From Candidatus Aminicenantes bacterium (GTDB lineage Bacteria; Acidobacteriota; Aminicenantia; UBA2199): DNA of 47,579 bases. Positions 40,645-47,579 of this stretch are shown here, piece by piece. The notes under the pieces were generated by a model. It made no database searches. It was not told the DNA's origin and worked only from the letters and a program-made list of their open reading frames with translations. Position 1 is the stretch's first letter, and each line of letters begins with the position of its first letter. The position numbers and the translations under genes are program-made. Location of the stretch: assembly GCA_026393795.1 (NCBI GenBank), contig JAPKZL010000229.1, forward strand, positions 1 to 47,579. The letters are read 5' to 3'.

Positions 40645-41505
40645 ATGAAAAAACTATTGCTAATCCTGTTGCTGGCATCGCTGTTCCCGCTGCTGGCGCC
40701 GGGCCACGAAACTTTTCGCTTGGAAAAGAAAGATTCGATCATGCACGTCTTCAAATTCAGCTCTCCCGAAAAGGCCAAAACCGTCAAGATCGACAACGTT
40801 TTCGGTTCGATCATTGTCAGCGGCATCGCGACGTCCGAAGCGCGGCTGGAAGCCAAACGATGCCTGCGCGCCGACAACCAGGACGAACTTCTCAAGGCCG
40901 AACGCGAGGTCAAGCTGAATATGGCCGAGAAGGACAACCTTCTGGATATCTATGTCGACGGCCCGTTCCGCAGCCGCGACCGCTCGGTCGACTGGTCCGA
41001 TCCCGATTACATCGTGATCTATGATTTCTCCCTGCAGGTCCCGGAACAGACCAGTCTGATCCTGAGAACCGTCAACGATGGGGACATCCTGGTCAAAAAC
41101 GTCAAGGGCGACTTCATCGTCCGCAACGTCAACGGCCACATCGAGCTGCAGGATATCGTTGGTCCGGCCAGCTGCAAGACGGTCAACGGCCACATCCGCG
41201 CCGGCTTCCGGGAGGACCCCGTTTCCGCCTGTTCCTTCCAAACGGTCAACGGCGACCTGGATGTCAGCTTCAGCACCAAGCTGGCCGCCGAATTCCAATT
41301 GAGGACCCTCAATGGCGAAATTTATTCCGATTTCCCGGCCAGCACCCTGCCCGGCAAAGCGGAAACAGAACACGCTAAAAACGGCCGGTTCATCTACCGC
41401 AGCCACCGTTTTCAGGGCGTGCGCATCGGCGCCGGCGGACCCGAGATCCGCATGGAAACGCTCAACGGCGATATCGCCATCGCCAATAAAAACAAGGAGA
41501 AATGA
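40645..41505 (+). CDS. Exported DUF4097-like beta-helical protein (first of a pair)
   Basis: A 286-residue exported protein. A signal peptide (MKKLLLILLLASLFPLLAPG) starts at the ATG at 40645, which has AAGGAGG just upstream; an earlier in-frame ATG at 40552 lacks this. The mature part has repeated NVNGHIEL / TVNGDLDV / LNGEIYSD strands typical of DUF4097, forming a short beta-helix. It is downstream of the sigma/anti-sigma pair with a 99-base gap. Such proteins occur with envelope-stress regulators; their own role is unknown. Confidence 0.8.
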   Translation: MKKLLLILLLASLFPLLAPGHETFRLEKKDSIMHVFKFSSPEKAKTVKIDNVFGSIIVSGIATSEARLEAKRCLRADNQDELLKAEREVKLNMAEKDNLLDIYVDGPFRSRDRSVDWSDPDYIVIYDFSLQVPEQTSLILRTVNDGDILVKNVKGDFIVRNVNGHIELQDIVGPASCKTVNGHIRAGFREDPVSACSFQTVNGDLDVSFSTKLAAEFQLRTLNGEIYSDFPASTLPGKAETEHAKNGRFIYRSHRFQGVRIGAGGPEIRMETLNGDIAIANKNKEK

Positions 41506-41507
41506 AC

Positions 41508-42374
41508 ATGAAAACCACGAAAAGATTTTTTTTCACCCTGCTGGTCCTGGCTGCGGCCGCGACCGCGCTGTGGGCCCTGGATAACGATTCGGAACGGGTG
41601 GCCGTCCCCTTCAGCGACCCGGGCAAACCCGGCCTGGTCAAAGCCAGTCTGATCAACGGCGGCATCACGGTCACGGGCTACGAAGGCAAGGAAGTGATCG
41701 TCGAGAGCAAGCCGCGCAGCCATGTTGTCGGCGAGGATGAAGACGAAACCGAAGGCGAGGACGAAATAGAAAAGCCGGACAAGCACGCCGGCATGAAGCG
41801 CCTGAAGGCGAGCGGCGGCGGACTGAACGTCGAGGAAAGCAATAACGTCATCGCGATCGACATGCCTTCCTGGAAAACAGACAACGACCTCTTCATCCAG
41901 GTTCCCGTGAACGTCTCGCTGGAGCTGGCAACCGTCAACAGCGGCAACATCACGGTGGAGAACGTCAACGGCGATATCGAAGTGTCCAACGTCAACGGCG
42001 CCATCATCCTGACGCGTATCGGCGGGCCGGCCGTGGCCCAGACCGTAAACGGCGACGTCACGGCCACGTTCACCAGGCTCGACGGCAAGAAACCGCTGTC
42101 GCTGATCACGCTCAACGGCGACATCGACATCACCCTGCCGGCCACGGCCAAGGCAGATTTCAAGATGAAGATCGACAACCACGGCGAAATCTACAGCGAT
42201 TTTGAACTGGCGCTGCAGAACAAGACCGAGAAGACCGTCGAAGACAGGCGCAGCCACGGCGGCCGCTACCAGATAAGGATCGACAAGACCATGTTCGGTT
42301 CCATCAACGGCGGCGGCCAGGAAATCACCCTGAAAACATTCAACGGCGATATCCTGCTGCGCAAAAGCAAATAA
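41508..42374 (+). CDS. Exported DUF4097-like beta-helical protein (second of a pair)
   Basis: A 288-residue paralogue-type neighbour of the preceding gene. It has a signal peptide (MKTTKRFFFTLLVLAAAATALWA), then the same repeated VNGDIEV / VNGAIIL / LNGDIDI strand pattern (about 140-285). An acidic insertion (EDEDETEGEDEIEKPDKH) near 75-92 is absent from the first copy. ATG 41508 has AAGGAG eight bases upstream; the ATG two codons earlier is too close. It is the last gene of the operon, with a strong terminator 24 bases after its stop. Confidence 0.8.
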   Translation: MKTTKRFFFTLLVLAAAATALWALDNDSERVAVPFSDPGKPGLVKASLINGGITVTGYEGKEVIVESKPRSHVVGEDEDETEGEDEIEKPDKHAGMKRLKASGGGLNVEESNNVIAIDMPSWKTDNDLFIQVPVNVSLELATVNSGNITVENVNGDIEVSNVNGAIILTRIGGPAVAQTVNGDVTATFTRLDGKKPLSLITLNGDIDITLPATAKADFKMKIDNHGEIYSDFELALQNKTEKTVEDRRSHGGRYQIRIDKTMFGSINGGGQEITLKTFNGDILLRKSK

Positions 42375-42397
42375 TCGCTTCGATTGGGAAACTCTCA

Positions 42398-42427
42398 GGG
42401 ACCGGCCCGGCCGGTCCCTTTTTTTTT
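42398..42427 (+). terminator. Strong rho-independent terminator of the sigma/DUF4097 operon
   Basis: GGGACCGGCC pairs with GGCCGGTCCC (42398-42418) and is followed at once by about nine T. It is placed between convergent genes and its T-run reaches the stop codon of the alkyltransferase-like gene. Confidence 0.92.
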
Positions 42428-42761
42428 AGCCCCGGGGAAATTCGCCCGCTGCCGGCCAGCGGAATTTTTTCAGATCGACGCCGCCGCGATCGTCGACCTT
42501 CAGCCCTTCGCGGCGCAGGAGCCGCCGCTGCTCGAAAAAACCGCGGTTCAGCGGCAGGGAGATCCGGCCGTTGGCCCCGATCACCCGCTGCCAGGGGAGC
42601 CGGTATTTTCCCGACTGGGCATGGAGGATCCACGATACCTGGCGCGCCCCGCGCGGTTTTCCGGCCAAACGGGCGATCTGGCCGTAGGTGGCTACCTTGC
42701 CGGGCGGAATGGCCGCGATCCAGGCCCGGACCGAAACGCAGAACGGATCGCCTTTCAGCAT
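42426..42761 (-). CDS. Alkyltransferase-like DNA repair protein (ATL)
   Basis: A 111-residue protein of the MGMT/Ogt fold. The active-site cysteine motif PCHR is replaced by Pro56-Trp57-Gln58-Arg59-Val60, as in ATL proteins (usually PWHRV). It should bind O6-alkylguanine and flag it for nucleotide-excision repair without dealkylation. IPPGKVATYGQIARLAG (the recognition helix) is normal. ATG 42761 lies inside the end of the upstream helix-hairpin-helix gene. Gln for the usual His is a further departure. Confidence 0.85.
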   Translation of the reverse strand: MLKGDPFCVSVRAWIAAIPPGKVATYGQIARLAGKPRGARQVSWILHAQSGKYRLPWQRVIGANGRISLPLNRGFFEQRRLLRREGLKVDDRGGVDLKKFRWPAAGEFPRG

Positions 42762-43048
42762 TTCCCCCAAACATGGCCGGGATGACGCTTTTCATATTCG
42801 CCGGCCGAAACCTTGGTGATCCGGTGCCAGGGCAGCCCGAGCTTGGCGCCGACGATCGAAGCCAGGGCGCAACGGCAGAGGGTGGGATCGACCTTTTGCC
42901 GCAATTCCTCAAATAGTTCATAGGGGTCCCGGCTTAAAAAATCCTCTTTGCTGAGGATGCCGATGGCATTCAGTTTCTTCTCGGTCACCGAGCCGATGTT
43001 GACCAGGGAACGCACGGAAGCGGTTTTGAGCGCGGAGGCGGTTTTCAT
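42755..43048 (-). CDS. Helix-hairpin-helix protein (Cdd1/TfoX C-terminal type)
   Basis: A 97-residue protein. The core SLVNIGSVTEKKLNAIGILSKEDFL, then DPYELFEELRQKVDPTLCRCALASIVGAKLG, matches the Cdd1 'pathogenicity locus' pattern (IPGIG...LGI...DPEELY...DxC). It also resembles the TfoX C-terminal domain. Both are small DNA-binding-type helix-hairpin-helix folds. It overlaps the ATL gene by seven bases and lies three bases downstream of the membrane-protein gene, so a DNA-repair or DNA-binding link is plausible. Function unproven. Confidence 0.65.
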   Translation of the reverse strand: MKTASALKTASVRSLVNIGSVTEKKLNAIGILSKEDFLSRDPYELFEELRQKVDPTLCRCALASIVGAKLGLPWHRITKVSAGEYEKRHPGHVWGKC

Positions 43049-43051
43049 GGT

Positions 43052-43651
43052 TTACCCGACCACATTTTTAAAAAAAACGATCCCCGATACGATCCCGCCG
43101 GCGATCAGCAGCCATTGCCCGGCATAGGGTTTTACGCCGGCGCCAGCGGCCAGCCTGGACTTCAGCTTTTCCCGCGCCGCCTTGAAAATGAGCAGCAGGG
43201 GAAAGCCGCCCATCAGGACAAAGGTCACGCCGCAGATCAGCCAGCCCCAGGCCAGGCCGCCGCCCGGGGGATTAAAAGTGAACTCCAGGAAATTCCAGCC
43301 CAGGGACAGGAACAACCCGGGCCAGGCCAGCGGCATCAGGTTGATGCCTTCGTCAGCGGGGCTGGTGAAGAGGTTGACAAAAAAAAGGATCATGCCGACG
43401 ACGATGGAAAGCGGCATGATCCACACCCACGGCGGCGCGGGATGGGCGATGGCGTACGGGCCGCCGGAGGCGACCATGCCACCCAGGCGCATAATGCCGC
43501 GCATGCCGTGGTAGAGGCAGGTGATGCAGAAGGCCACGCCGAAAATGGTGAAGTAGAAAATGGCCAGGCGCCCCCAGCCGCTCCCGCCCGGCATGCGCTG
43601 GATGCGGGCGTTTTCCCTCATGCGCTGCATCGAAAAAACATTCCTATCCAT
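43052..43651 (-). CDS. Multi-pass membrane protein, function unknown
   Basis: A 199-residue protein with about five hydrophobic segments (near 29-50, 75-95, 107-125, 134-156 and 180-195). The N-terminal 28 residues are basic with Met/Arg (MDRNVFSMQRMRENARIQRM). Gly/Pro-rich loops (SGGPYAIAHPAPP, FNPPGGG) lie between segments. No catalytic motif is seen and no family is recognised. It ends three bases before the helix-hairpin-helix gene, so is probably cotranscribed. Confidence 0.65.
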   Translation of the reverse strand: MDRNVFSMQRMRENARIQRMPGGSGWGRLAIFYFTIFGVAFCITCLYHGMRGIMRLGGMVASGGPYAIAHPAPPWVWIMPLSIVVGMILFFVNLFTSPADEGINLMPLAWPGLFLSLGWNFLEFTFNPPGGGLAWGWLICGVTFVLMGGFPLLLIFKAAREKLKSRLAAGAGVKPYAGQWLLIAGGIVSGIVFFKNVVG

Positions 43652-43712
43652 GCGACCTCCCGATGCGGATGAAGACCATCCGCTTCCGACCGCTCATTTT
43701 AGCATGCCGCGA

Positions 43713-43741
43713 TTGTAAAAAAAATCCCGCCCGGGTATGAT
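43713..43741 (+). promoter_or_regulatory. Promoter of the POT transporter gene
   Basis: TTGTAA at 43713-43718, a 17-base spacer and TATGAT at 43736-43741. GGAGG lies just before the ATG at 43780. Confidence 0.55.
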
Positions 43742-43779
43742 TATTTTTAAAGCTTAAAATCTCGTCTGGAGGTCGACCG

Positions 43780-45462
43780 ATGTTTAAAGAGCATCCAAAA
43801 GGATTGTTCGTCGCCTTTTTCGCCAATATGGGAGAGCGCTTCGGTTTTTATACCATGGTGGCCATCTTCGTCCTTTTCGTCCAGGCCAAGTACGGTCTGG
43901 ACGCCGGCGCCGCCAGCCAGGTCTACGGCCTCTTCATGGCCGCCGTATACTTTTTCCCGCTGCTCGGCGGACTGCTGGCCGACCGCGTCCTGGGCTACGG
44001 CAAGACGATCGGCCTGGGGCTGGTGGTCATGTTCAGCGGCTACCTGCTGCTGGCCCTGCCCACGCGCATCGGCAGCGGTTTCGTCCTAACTCTGGCGGCT
44101 CTGGCCGTTATCGCCGTGGGCACCGGGATGTTCAAGGGCAACCTGCAGGCACTGGTCGGCAACCAGTACGATGACCCGCAGTACAGCGCCAAGCGCGACC
44201 GGGCCTTCACCATTTTTTACATGGGCATCAACATCGGCGCCGTGTTCGCCCCGACCGCCGCCGAAAAGATCAGCAACTGGATTCTGTCCACGGCCCATTA
44301 TTTCTACGACGCCCGCATTCCGGCCATGGCCAACAGCTTCCTGAAAAATACCCTGGCCGACGTCAACGGTTATCTGGCCATCGCCCGCGCCCAGGACGCC
44401 GCGGTCACCCTGGACACGCTGAAACCGTTCTCGGAAAACTACATCAATACCTTAAGCAAGTCCTACCACTACGGCTTTGGCGTGGCCTGCGTCAGCCTGA
44501 TCCTGTCCATGCTGATCTTCTGGGGATTCCGCAAATACTACAAGAAAGCCGACATGACTGAAAAACAGAAATCGAAATCAGCAACCCTGAAAGCCGAGAT
44601 GATCGAACTCACCCCGCAGCAGACCCGGGAGCGGGTCACCGCCCTGGGCCTGGTGTTTTTCGTGGTCATCTTCTTCTGGATGGCTTTTCACCAGAGCGGA
44701 GTAACCATGACCTACTTCGCCCGCGACTACACCGTGCCCAGCGTGGGCAAGATCACCAACCTCTGGTTCGATCTCTTCGCCCTGCTGCCCATATTCCTTG
44801 CCATTGTCGGCCTGATTTTTGTGCTGCGCAAGGGAAGCAAGCCATTGTTCAAGGCGCTGGGCGCTGCCGCTTTTGTCGTTTTCGGCCTGCTGGCCTATTT
44901 CCGTTACAGCAGCTATACCGCCAACAACCCGTTCTCGCCGCAGAAATTCCAGCACTTCAACCCCTTTTTCATCGTCGCCCTGGGGCCGCTGGTGATCGCC
45001 TTCTTCGCCTGGCTGAACCGCAAAGGAAAGGAACCATCGTCACCGCGCAAGATCGGCTTCGGCATGCTGCTCACCGCGGCGGCATTCTCCATCCTGATCG
45101 TCGGCTCGCTCGGCCTGGCCAGCCCCAAGGAACTGGGCGGCCTGGTGGCGCCGGCCGGCATGCTGGTCTCCCCCTACTGGCTGATCTCCACCTACCTGAT
45201 CCTGACCATCGCCGAACTCTTCCTCAGTCCCATCGGTATCTCGTTCGTCTCGCGCGTGGCGCCGCCCAAGTACAAGGGCATGGCCCAGGGGGGCTGGTTC
45301 ACAGCCACCGCTTTGGGCAACTACCTACTCAGCGTCATCGGCTCGCTGTGGCTGAAGGTGCCCCTGTGGGCCTTGTGGCTGATCCTGGTCGGTTGCGCCC
45401 TGCTCTCGGCCACGTTCATTTTCTCGGTGATGAAGCGCCTGGAACGCACGACCAAGGCCTGA
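43780..45462 (+). CDS. POT-family proton-dependent oligopeptide transporter
   Basis: A 560-residue MFS protein with some 14 membrane helices. The POT signatures are visible: GERFGFYTM at 18-26, LLADRVLGYGKTI near 65-77 and FTIFYMGINIGA near 145-156. It should import di- and tripeptides with protons. In the ExxERFxYY motif the first Glu is replaced by Asn16 (NMGERFGFY), as in some Bacteroidota-type POT proteins, so proton coupling may use other residues. A strong ribosome site (TGGAGG) precedes the ATG. It stands alone, convergent with the YqaJ-type gene. Confidence 0.92.
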   Translation: MFKEHPKGLFVAFFANMGERFGFYTMVAIFVLFVQAKYGLDAGAASQVYGLFMAAVYFFPLLGGLLADRVLGYGKTIGLGLVVMFSGYLLLALPTRIGSGFVLTLAALAVIAVGTGMFKGNLQALVGNQYDDPQYSAKRDRAFTIFYMGINIGAVFAPTAAEKISNWILSTAHYFYDARIPAMANSFLKNTLADVNGYLAIARAQDAAVTLDTLKPFSENYINTLSKSYHYGFGVACVSLILSMLIFWGFRKYYKKADMTEKQKSKSATLKAEMIELTPQQTRERVTALGLVFFVVIFFWMAFHQSGVTMTYFARDYTVPSVGKITNLWFDLFALLPIFLAIVGLIFVLRKGSKPLFKALGAAAFVVFGLLAYFRYSSYTANNPFSPQKFQHFNPFFIVALGPLVIAFFAWLNRKGKEPSSPRKIGFGMLLTAAAFSILIVGSLGLASPKELGGLVAPAGMLVSPYWLISTYLILTIAELFLSPIGISFVSRVAPPKYKGMAQGGWFTATALGNYLLSVIGSLWLKVPLWALWLILVGCALLSATFIFSVMKRLERTTKA

Positions 45463-45518
45463 TCCGGTTGAATTGTTGCAACGCTTGCCCTGGGATAGTG
45501 GCGAGCGAGTTCGACTTT

Positions 45519-46127
45519 TTATATGGCGGCCGACGCAAGCCCGGCTGAAATCGCCGCGACCCGCGTCCAGAATGCGACTTCTTTTTCTAGCAGCTCGGCG
45601 ATAAAAGTTTCATCTCTGTCAACTTTCAGCAATACGGTATGGCCGTAGCGAAAACTCCAGTAATAAATTTCCGTCAGACCGGTCACAGCCAGGATGTGCT
45701 GCAACTGCGGGTAGTATTTGCCGGGAACGCTGCCGGCTGCGGCTAGGCTGTGGTCCTTCTCCCCCGGGCATTTGATCTCGACCACGTGACTGTTGTCGGG
45801 GCTCAACCCATCCAGGCTGGCCCGCATCCAGGCATGCTCGCGCGATTGGACGCTCATCGGCTCAATCACAATGCCGGTGTGGTCGACATACGCCTGCCGG
45901 GCCACGGGTTCCAGCCGCTTGCCGCGCTCCATGGCGTCATTGGCCGGTCTTTCGGCCTTCTGTCCCGTCTTGAGCAGGAGCAGTTCGTCTTCTTTCTGCC
46001 AGGGGGAAAGGCCCATGATCACCGGGGCGTCGGAAGCGCCGATCCCTTCCCGGCGCCAGGAAAGCCACTCATGGCTGCTCTGTTCGAAATCCAGCCTGAT
46101 GAAGGATTGGGGAGATTGTGTATGCAT
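45519..46127 (-). CDS. YqaJ/lambda-exonuclease-family nuclease
   Basis: A 202-residue nuclease of the YqaJ viral recombinase family. WLSWRREGIGASDAPVIMGLSPW begins the domain; Glu73 is in GKRLEP, Asp106 in ASLDGL, and Glu117/Lys119 in VVEIKCPG; PGKYYPQLQHILAVTG is also typical. It is a 5'-3' exonuclease fold used by phages for end resection. No recombinase partner (Beta/RecT), integrase or phage gene is adjacent, so it is an orphan. Start 46127 is chosen by domain onset; an upstream in-frame ATG at 46181 is possible, and the ribosome site is weak for both. Confidence 0.82.
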   Translation of the reverse strand: MHTQSPQSFIRLDFEQSSHEWLSWRREGIGASDAPVIMGLSPWQKEDELLLLKTGQKAERPANDAMERGKRLEPVARQAYVDHTGIVIEPMSVQSREHAWMRASLDGLSPDNSHVVEIKCPGEKDHSLAAAGSVPGKYYPQLQHILAVTGLTEIYYWSFRYGHTVLLKVDRDETFIAELLEKEVAFWTRVAAISAGLASAAI

Positions 46128-46187
46128 TTTACTTTTTACCACATCCGCCGGCGAAAAGCAAAGGCGATTCCTATCGGGCATTGCCTA

Positions 46188-46216
46188 TTGAAACCCAACC
46201 GAATTTCTTTTAAAAT
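46188..46216 (+). promoter_or_regulatory. Promoter before the glycosyltransferase gene
   Basis: TTGAAA at 46188-46193, a 17-base spacer and TAAAAT at 46211-46216, 46 bases before the GTG at 46262. Confidence 0.5.
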
Positions 46217-46261
46217 ATCAGAGTGAACAGTACAGTTGTTTGTTTAAACATATAGAATCCA

Positions 46262-47413
46262 GTGAAACAAACCAAATTAAAAATCGCATATTTAAATATT
46301 AACCGTTTCAACCCAGTTCTTTGCGACGGGGTATCTGCTTCCACCCTGGAGTTGCTTCAGTTTCTCGCAAGCCAGGGGCATGGAGCAGTAATTCTAACCT
46401 ATTGCACCCATGAGCCCTTCAAACAAAAAATATTTTACCGGGCCGTCCAGCAACATGCTCCTGAGTTAAGAGGCAAGACCCTGAAATCATTTTCTTATCT
46501 GATGGGTGACATCCCGATTTATGAAGAATTATTGCCTCTCAATCAAACCGAACTGTTTGAAAATCAAAAATATATACTGAAATCGATGAACCAAAAAATA
46601 TTAGAAAGTGAAATTAATTTCCTGATCACTGTCGAGGATGACATTCTTTCGCTGCTGCCGGGCATGATCCTAAGCATTCCCGGCGCCCATTTTTTCCATT
46701 CCCCAGCTTATCTGTCTTCTTTTCAACGCTCGCCGTTTTTCTTGAAATTCCTTAAAAAAAGAAAACTGTTTGCTGTTAGCGCTTTCATGCGGGCAAAAAT
46801 TAAAAAAGAACTTGGACTCAACCCAGACATATGGCACCCCCTCTTCGATCTTGGGAAATACAGGCTGAAAAACAAGCGGAACCAAAAAAAGCAAGCGGGG
46901 TACTATTCGGCAGGGAGGCACAAGGGTGATGAAATTTTCAATCGCTTGGTCTTGGATCTTCCCGATTGGAATTTTTCAGTGATTGGGAAGCATTATACTC
47001 ATCGTTTCGACAAAATTCCAAAAAACTTGCAGCTGTGGGGAGAGAATCCCGATTGCAAACGATTTTATGATTCTATCGGGTTGCTGCTGGTTCCTTCACT
47101 AAGCGAAGAAGGTTTCCCCCGGGTAATTCTTGAGGCGGCAGCAAACGGTATTCCAGCCGTGGCCAATTCCCTGGGCGGGATTCCCGAAGCGTTGGGTGAT
47201 AGCGGTATCCGGGTGGAGTTGGGTTCTACTGAATTGGAACATCCCGAAATAGACAAATTAGTAGCTGCCTATCGGGAGGCCATCCAGAACCTAGATGCTG
47301 ATGGCGATTTTTACCGAAAATTGCAGCAAAGAGCCTTTAAGCGGGCCCGGGCTTATGAGAGCAGTCAGGCAGAATTATCAATGAAGAACCTGAAAAAAAT
47401 GTTTGCTGGTTAA
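46262..47413 (+). CDS. Glycosyltransferase (GT-B fold, family 4-like)
   Basis: A 383-residue retaining-type glycosyltransferase. The C-terminal nucleotide-sugar domain carries LLVPSLSEEGFPRVILEAAANGIPAVANSLGGIPEAL near 277-313, with the E-x7-E motif near 282-290. The N-terminal domain (LKIAYLNINRFNPVLCDGVSASTLELLQFLASQGH) is the acceptor side. It uses a GTG start; no ATG lies close by in frame. Codon use is more AT-rich than most of the window, as is common in surface-polysaccharide loci. A radical SAM gene begins four bases after its stop, suggesting a polysaccharide or modification operon that continues beyond the window. Confidence 0.85.
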   Translation: MKQTKLKIAYLNINRFNPVLCDGVSASTLELLQFLASQGHGAVILTYCTHEPFKQKIFYRAVQQHAPELRGKTLKSFSYLMGDIPIYEELLPLNQTELFENQKYILKSMNQKILESEINFLITVEDDILSLLPGMILSIPGAHFFHSPAYLSSFQRSPFFLKFLKKRKLFAVSAFMRAKIKKELGLNPDIWHPLFDLGKYRLKNKRNQKKQAGYYSAGRHKGDEIFNRLVLDLPDWNFSVIGKHYTHRFDKIPKNLQLWGENPDCKRFYDSIGLLLVPSLSEEGFPRVILEAAANGIPAVANSLGGIPEALGDSGIRVELGSTELEHPEIDKLVAAYREAIQNLDADGDFYRKLQQRAFKRARAYESSQAELSMKNLKKMFAG

Positions 47414-47417
47414 GCTC

Positions 47418-47579
47418 ATGATCGCCCAGATCGAAACCAGCACTGTTTGCAATCACAAGTGCTGGTACTGCCAGAATGCCCATTACAATAATCCCGAATC
47501 CCGCGTGATGCCCCTGCCGCTGTTTGAAGACATCCTCAAAAACATCTCTACCGTATATCCGAAAACCATGCTCAAAACC
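47418..47579 (+). CDS. Radical SAM protein, 5' part only (cut by window end)
   Basis: The first 54 codons of a radical SAM enzyme. CxxxCxxC for the 4Fe-4S cluster is at Cys11, Cys15 and Cys18 (CNHKCWYC), preceded by the IETSTV strand as in SPASM/MoaA-like members. The ATG at 47418 lies four bases after the glycosyltransferase stop. The substrate cannot be told from this piece. Confidence 0.85.
   Translation, partial: MIAQIETSTVCNHKCWYCQNAHYNNPESRVMPLPLFEDILKNISTVYPKTMLKT

Overview
The window is a GC-rich, gene-dense stretch from a diderm (Gram-negative-type) bacterium. Evidence for an outer membrane is a TamB/TamA-like pair, a DUF5916 beta-barrel protein, a BamE-like small envelope protein and a lipoprotein. 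The mix (DUF5916, FecR plus aromatic-repeat protein, a Bat/DUF58 cluster, paired DUF4097 proteins, a POT peptide transporter) fits Acidobacteriota or a related lineage such as Aminicenantes. That placement is inference from gene content; no rRNA or tRNA gene was seen.

Layout. 48-5070: diguanylate cyclase, malQ and a secreted FecR-domain protein. 5207-12340: a 3'-truncated transaldolase running into a tamB-tamA envelope pair, then a BamE-like protein. 12358-19885: DUF5916 barrel, UbiA prenyltransferase, SurA-like chaperone, YhaM-like nuclease, a zinc-ribbon membrane protein and a GspE/PilB-family protein whose nucleotide-binding motifs have decayed. 19929-23524: ferritin, a small unknown protein and a DUF58/BatD-like/BatA cluster in which batA is broken. 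23591-28747: an accessory island, AT-rich in part, with hicBA, an ApeA-like HEPN protein, a membrane-anchored unknown and a type IIG restriction-modification enzyme. 28825-34540: RNA methyltransferase, thioredoxin-fold protein, alanyl-tRNA editing protein and pyrR-pyrB-pyrC, with pyrB carrying an internal deletion. 34541-38126: FmdB-type zinc ribbon, lipoprotein, mnmA and a dihydrouridine synthase, with intergenic regions full of inverted repeats. 38127-45462: sugar-kinase-like phosphotransferase, an ECF sigma/anti-sigma/DUF4097/DUF4097 operon, an alkyltransferase-like repair protein coupled to a helix-hairpin-helix protein, a membrane protein and a POT transporter. 45519-47579: YqaJ-type nuclease, glycosyltransferase and the start of a radical SAM protein.

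Four things stand out. (1) A HEPN / membrane protein / type IIG operon beside a toxin-antitoxin pair is a candidate defence cassette. (2) A GspE-family protein has lost Walker A and Walker B but keeps its other domains and zinc cysteines. (3) Several palindromic elements share GTAGGG...CCCTAC tips; one lies in frame inside the restriction gene and another is a 165-bp cloverleaf-like structure built from two related hairpins. (4) Three unrelated conserved genes (transaldolase/tamB, batA, pyrB) carry clean internal deletions, which points either to real decay or to a consensus or assembly fault in this contig.
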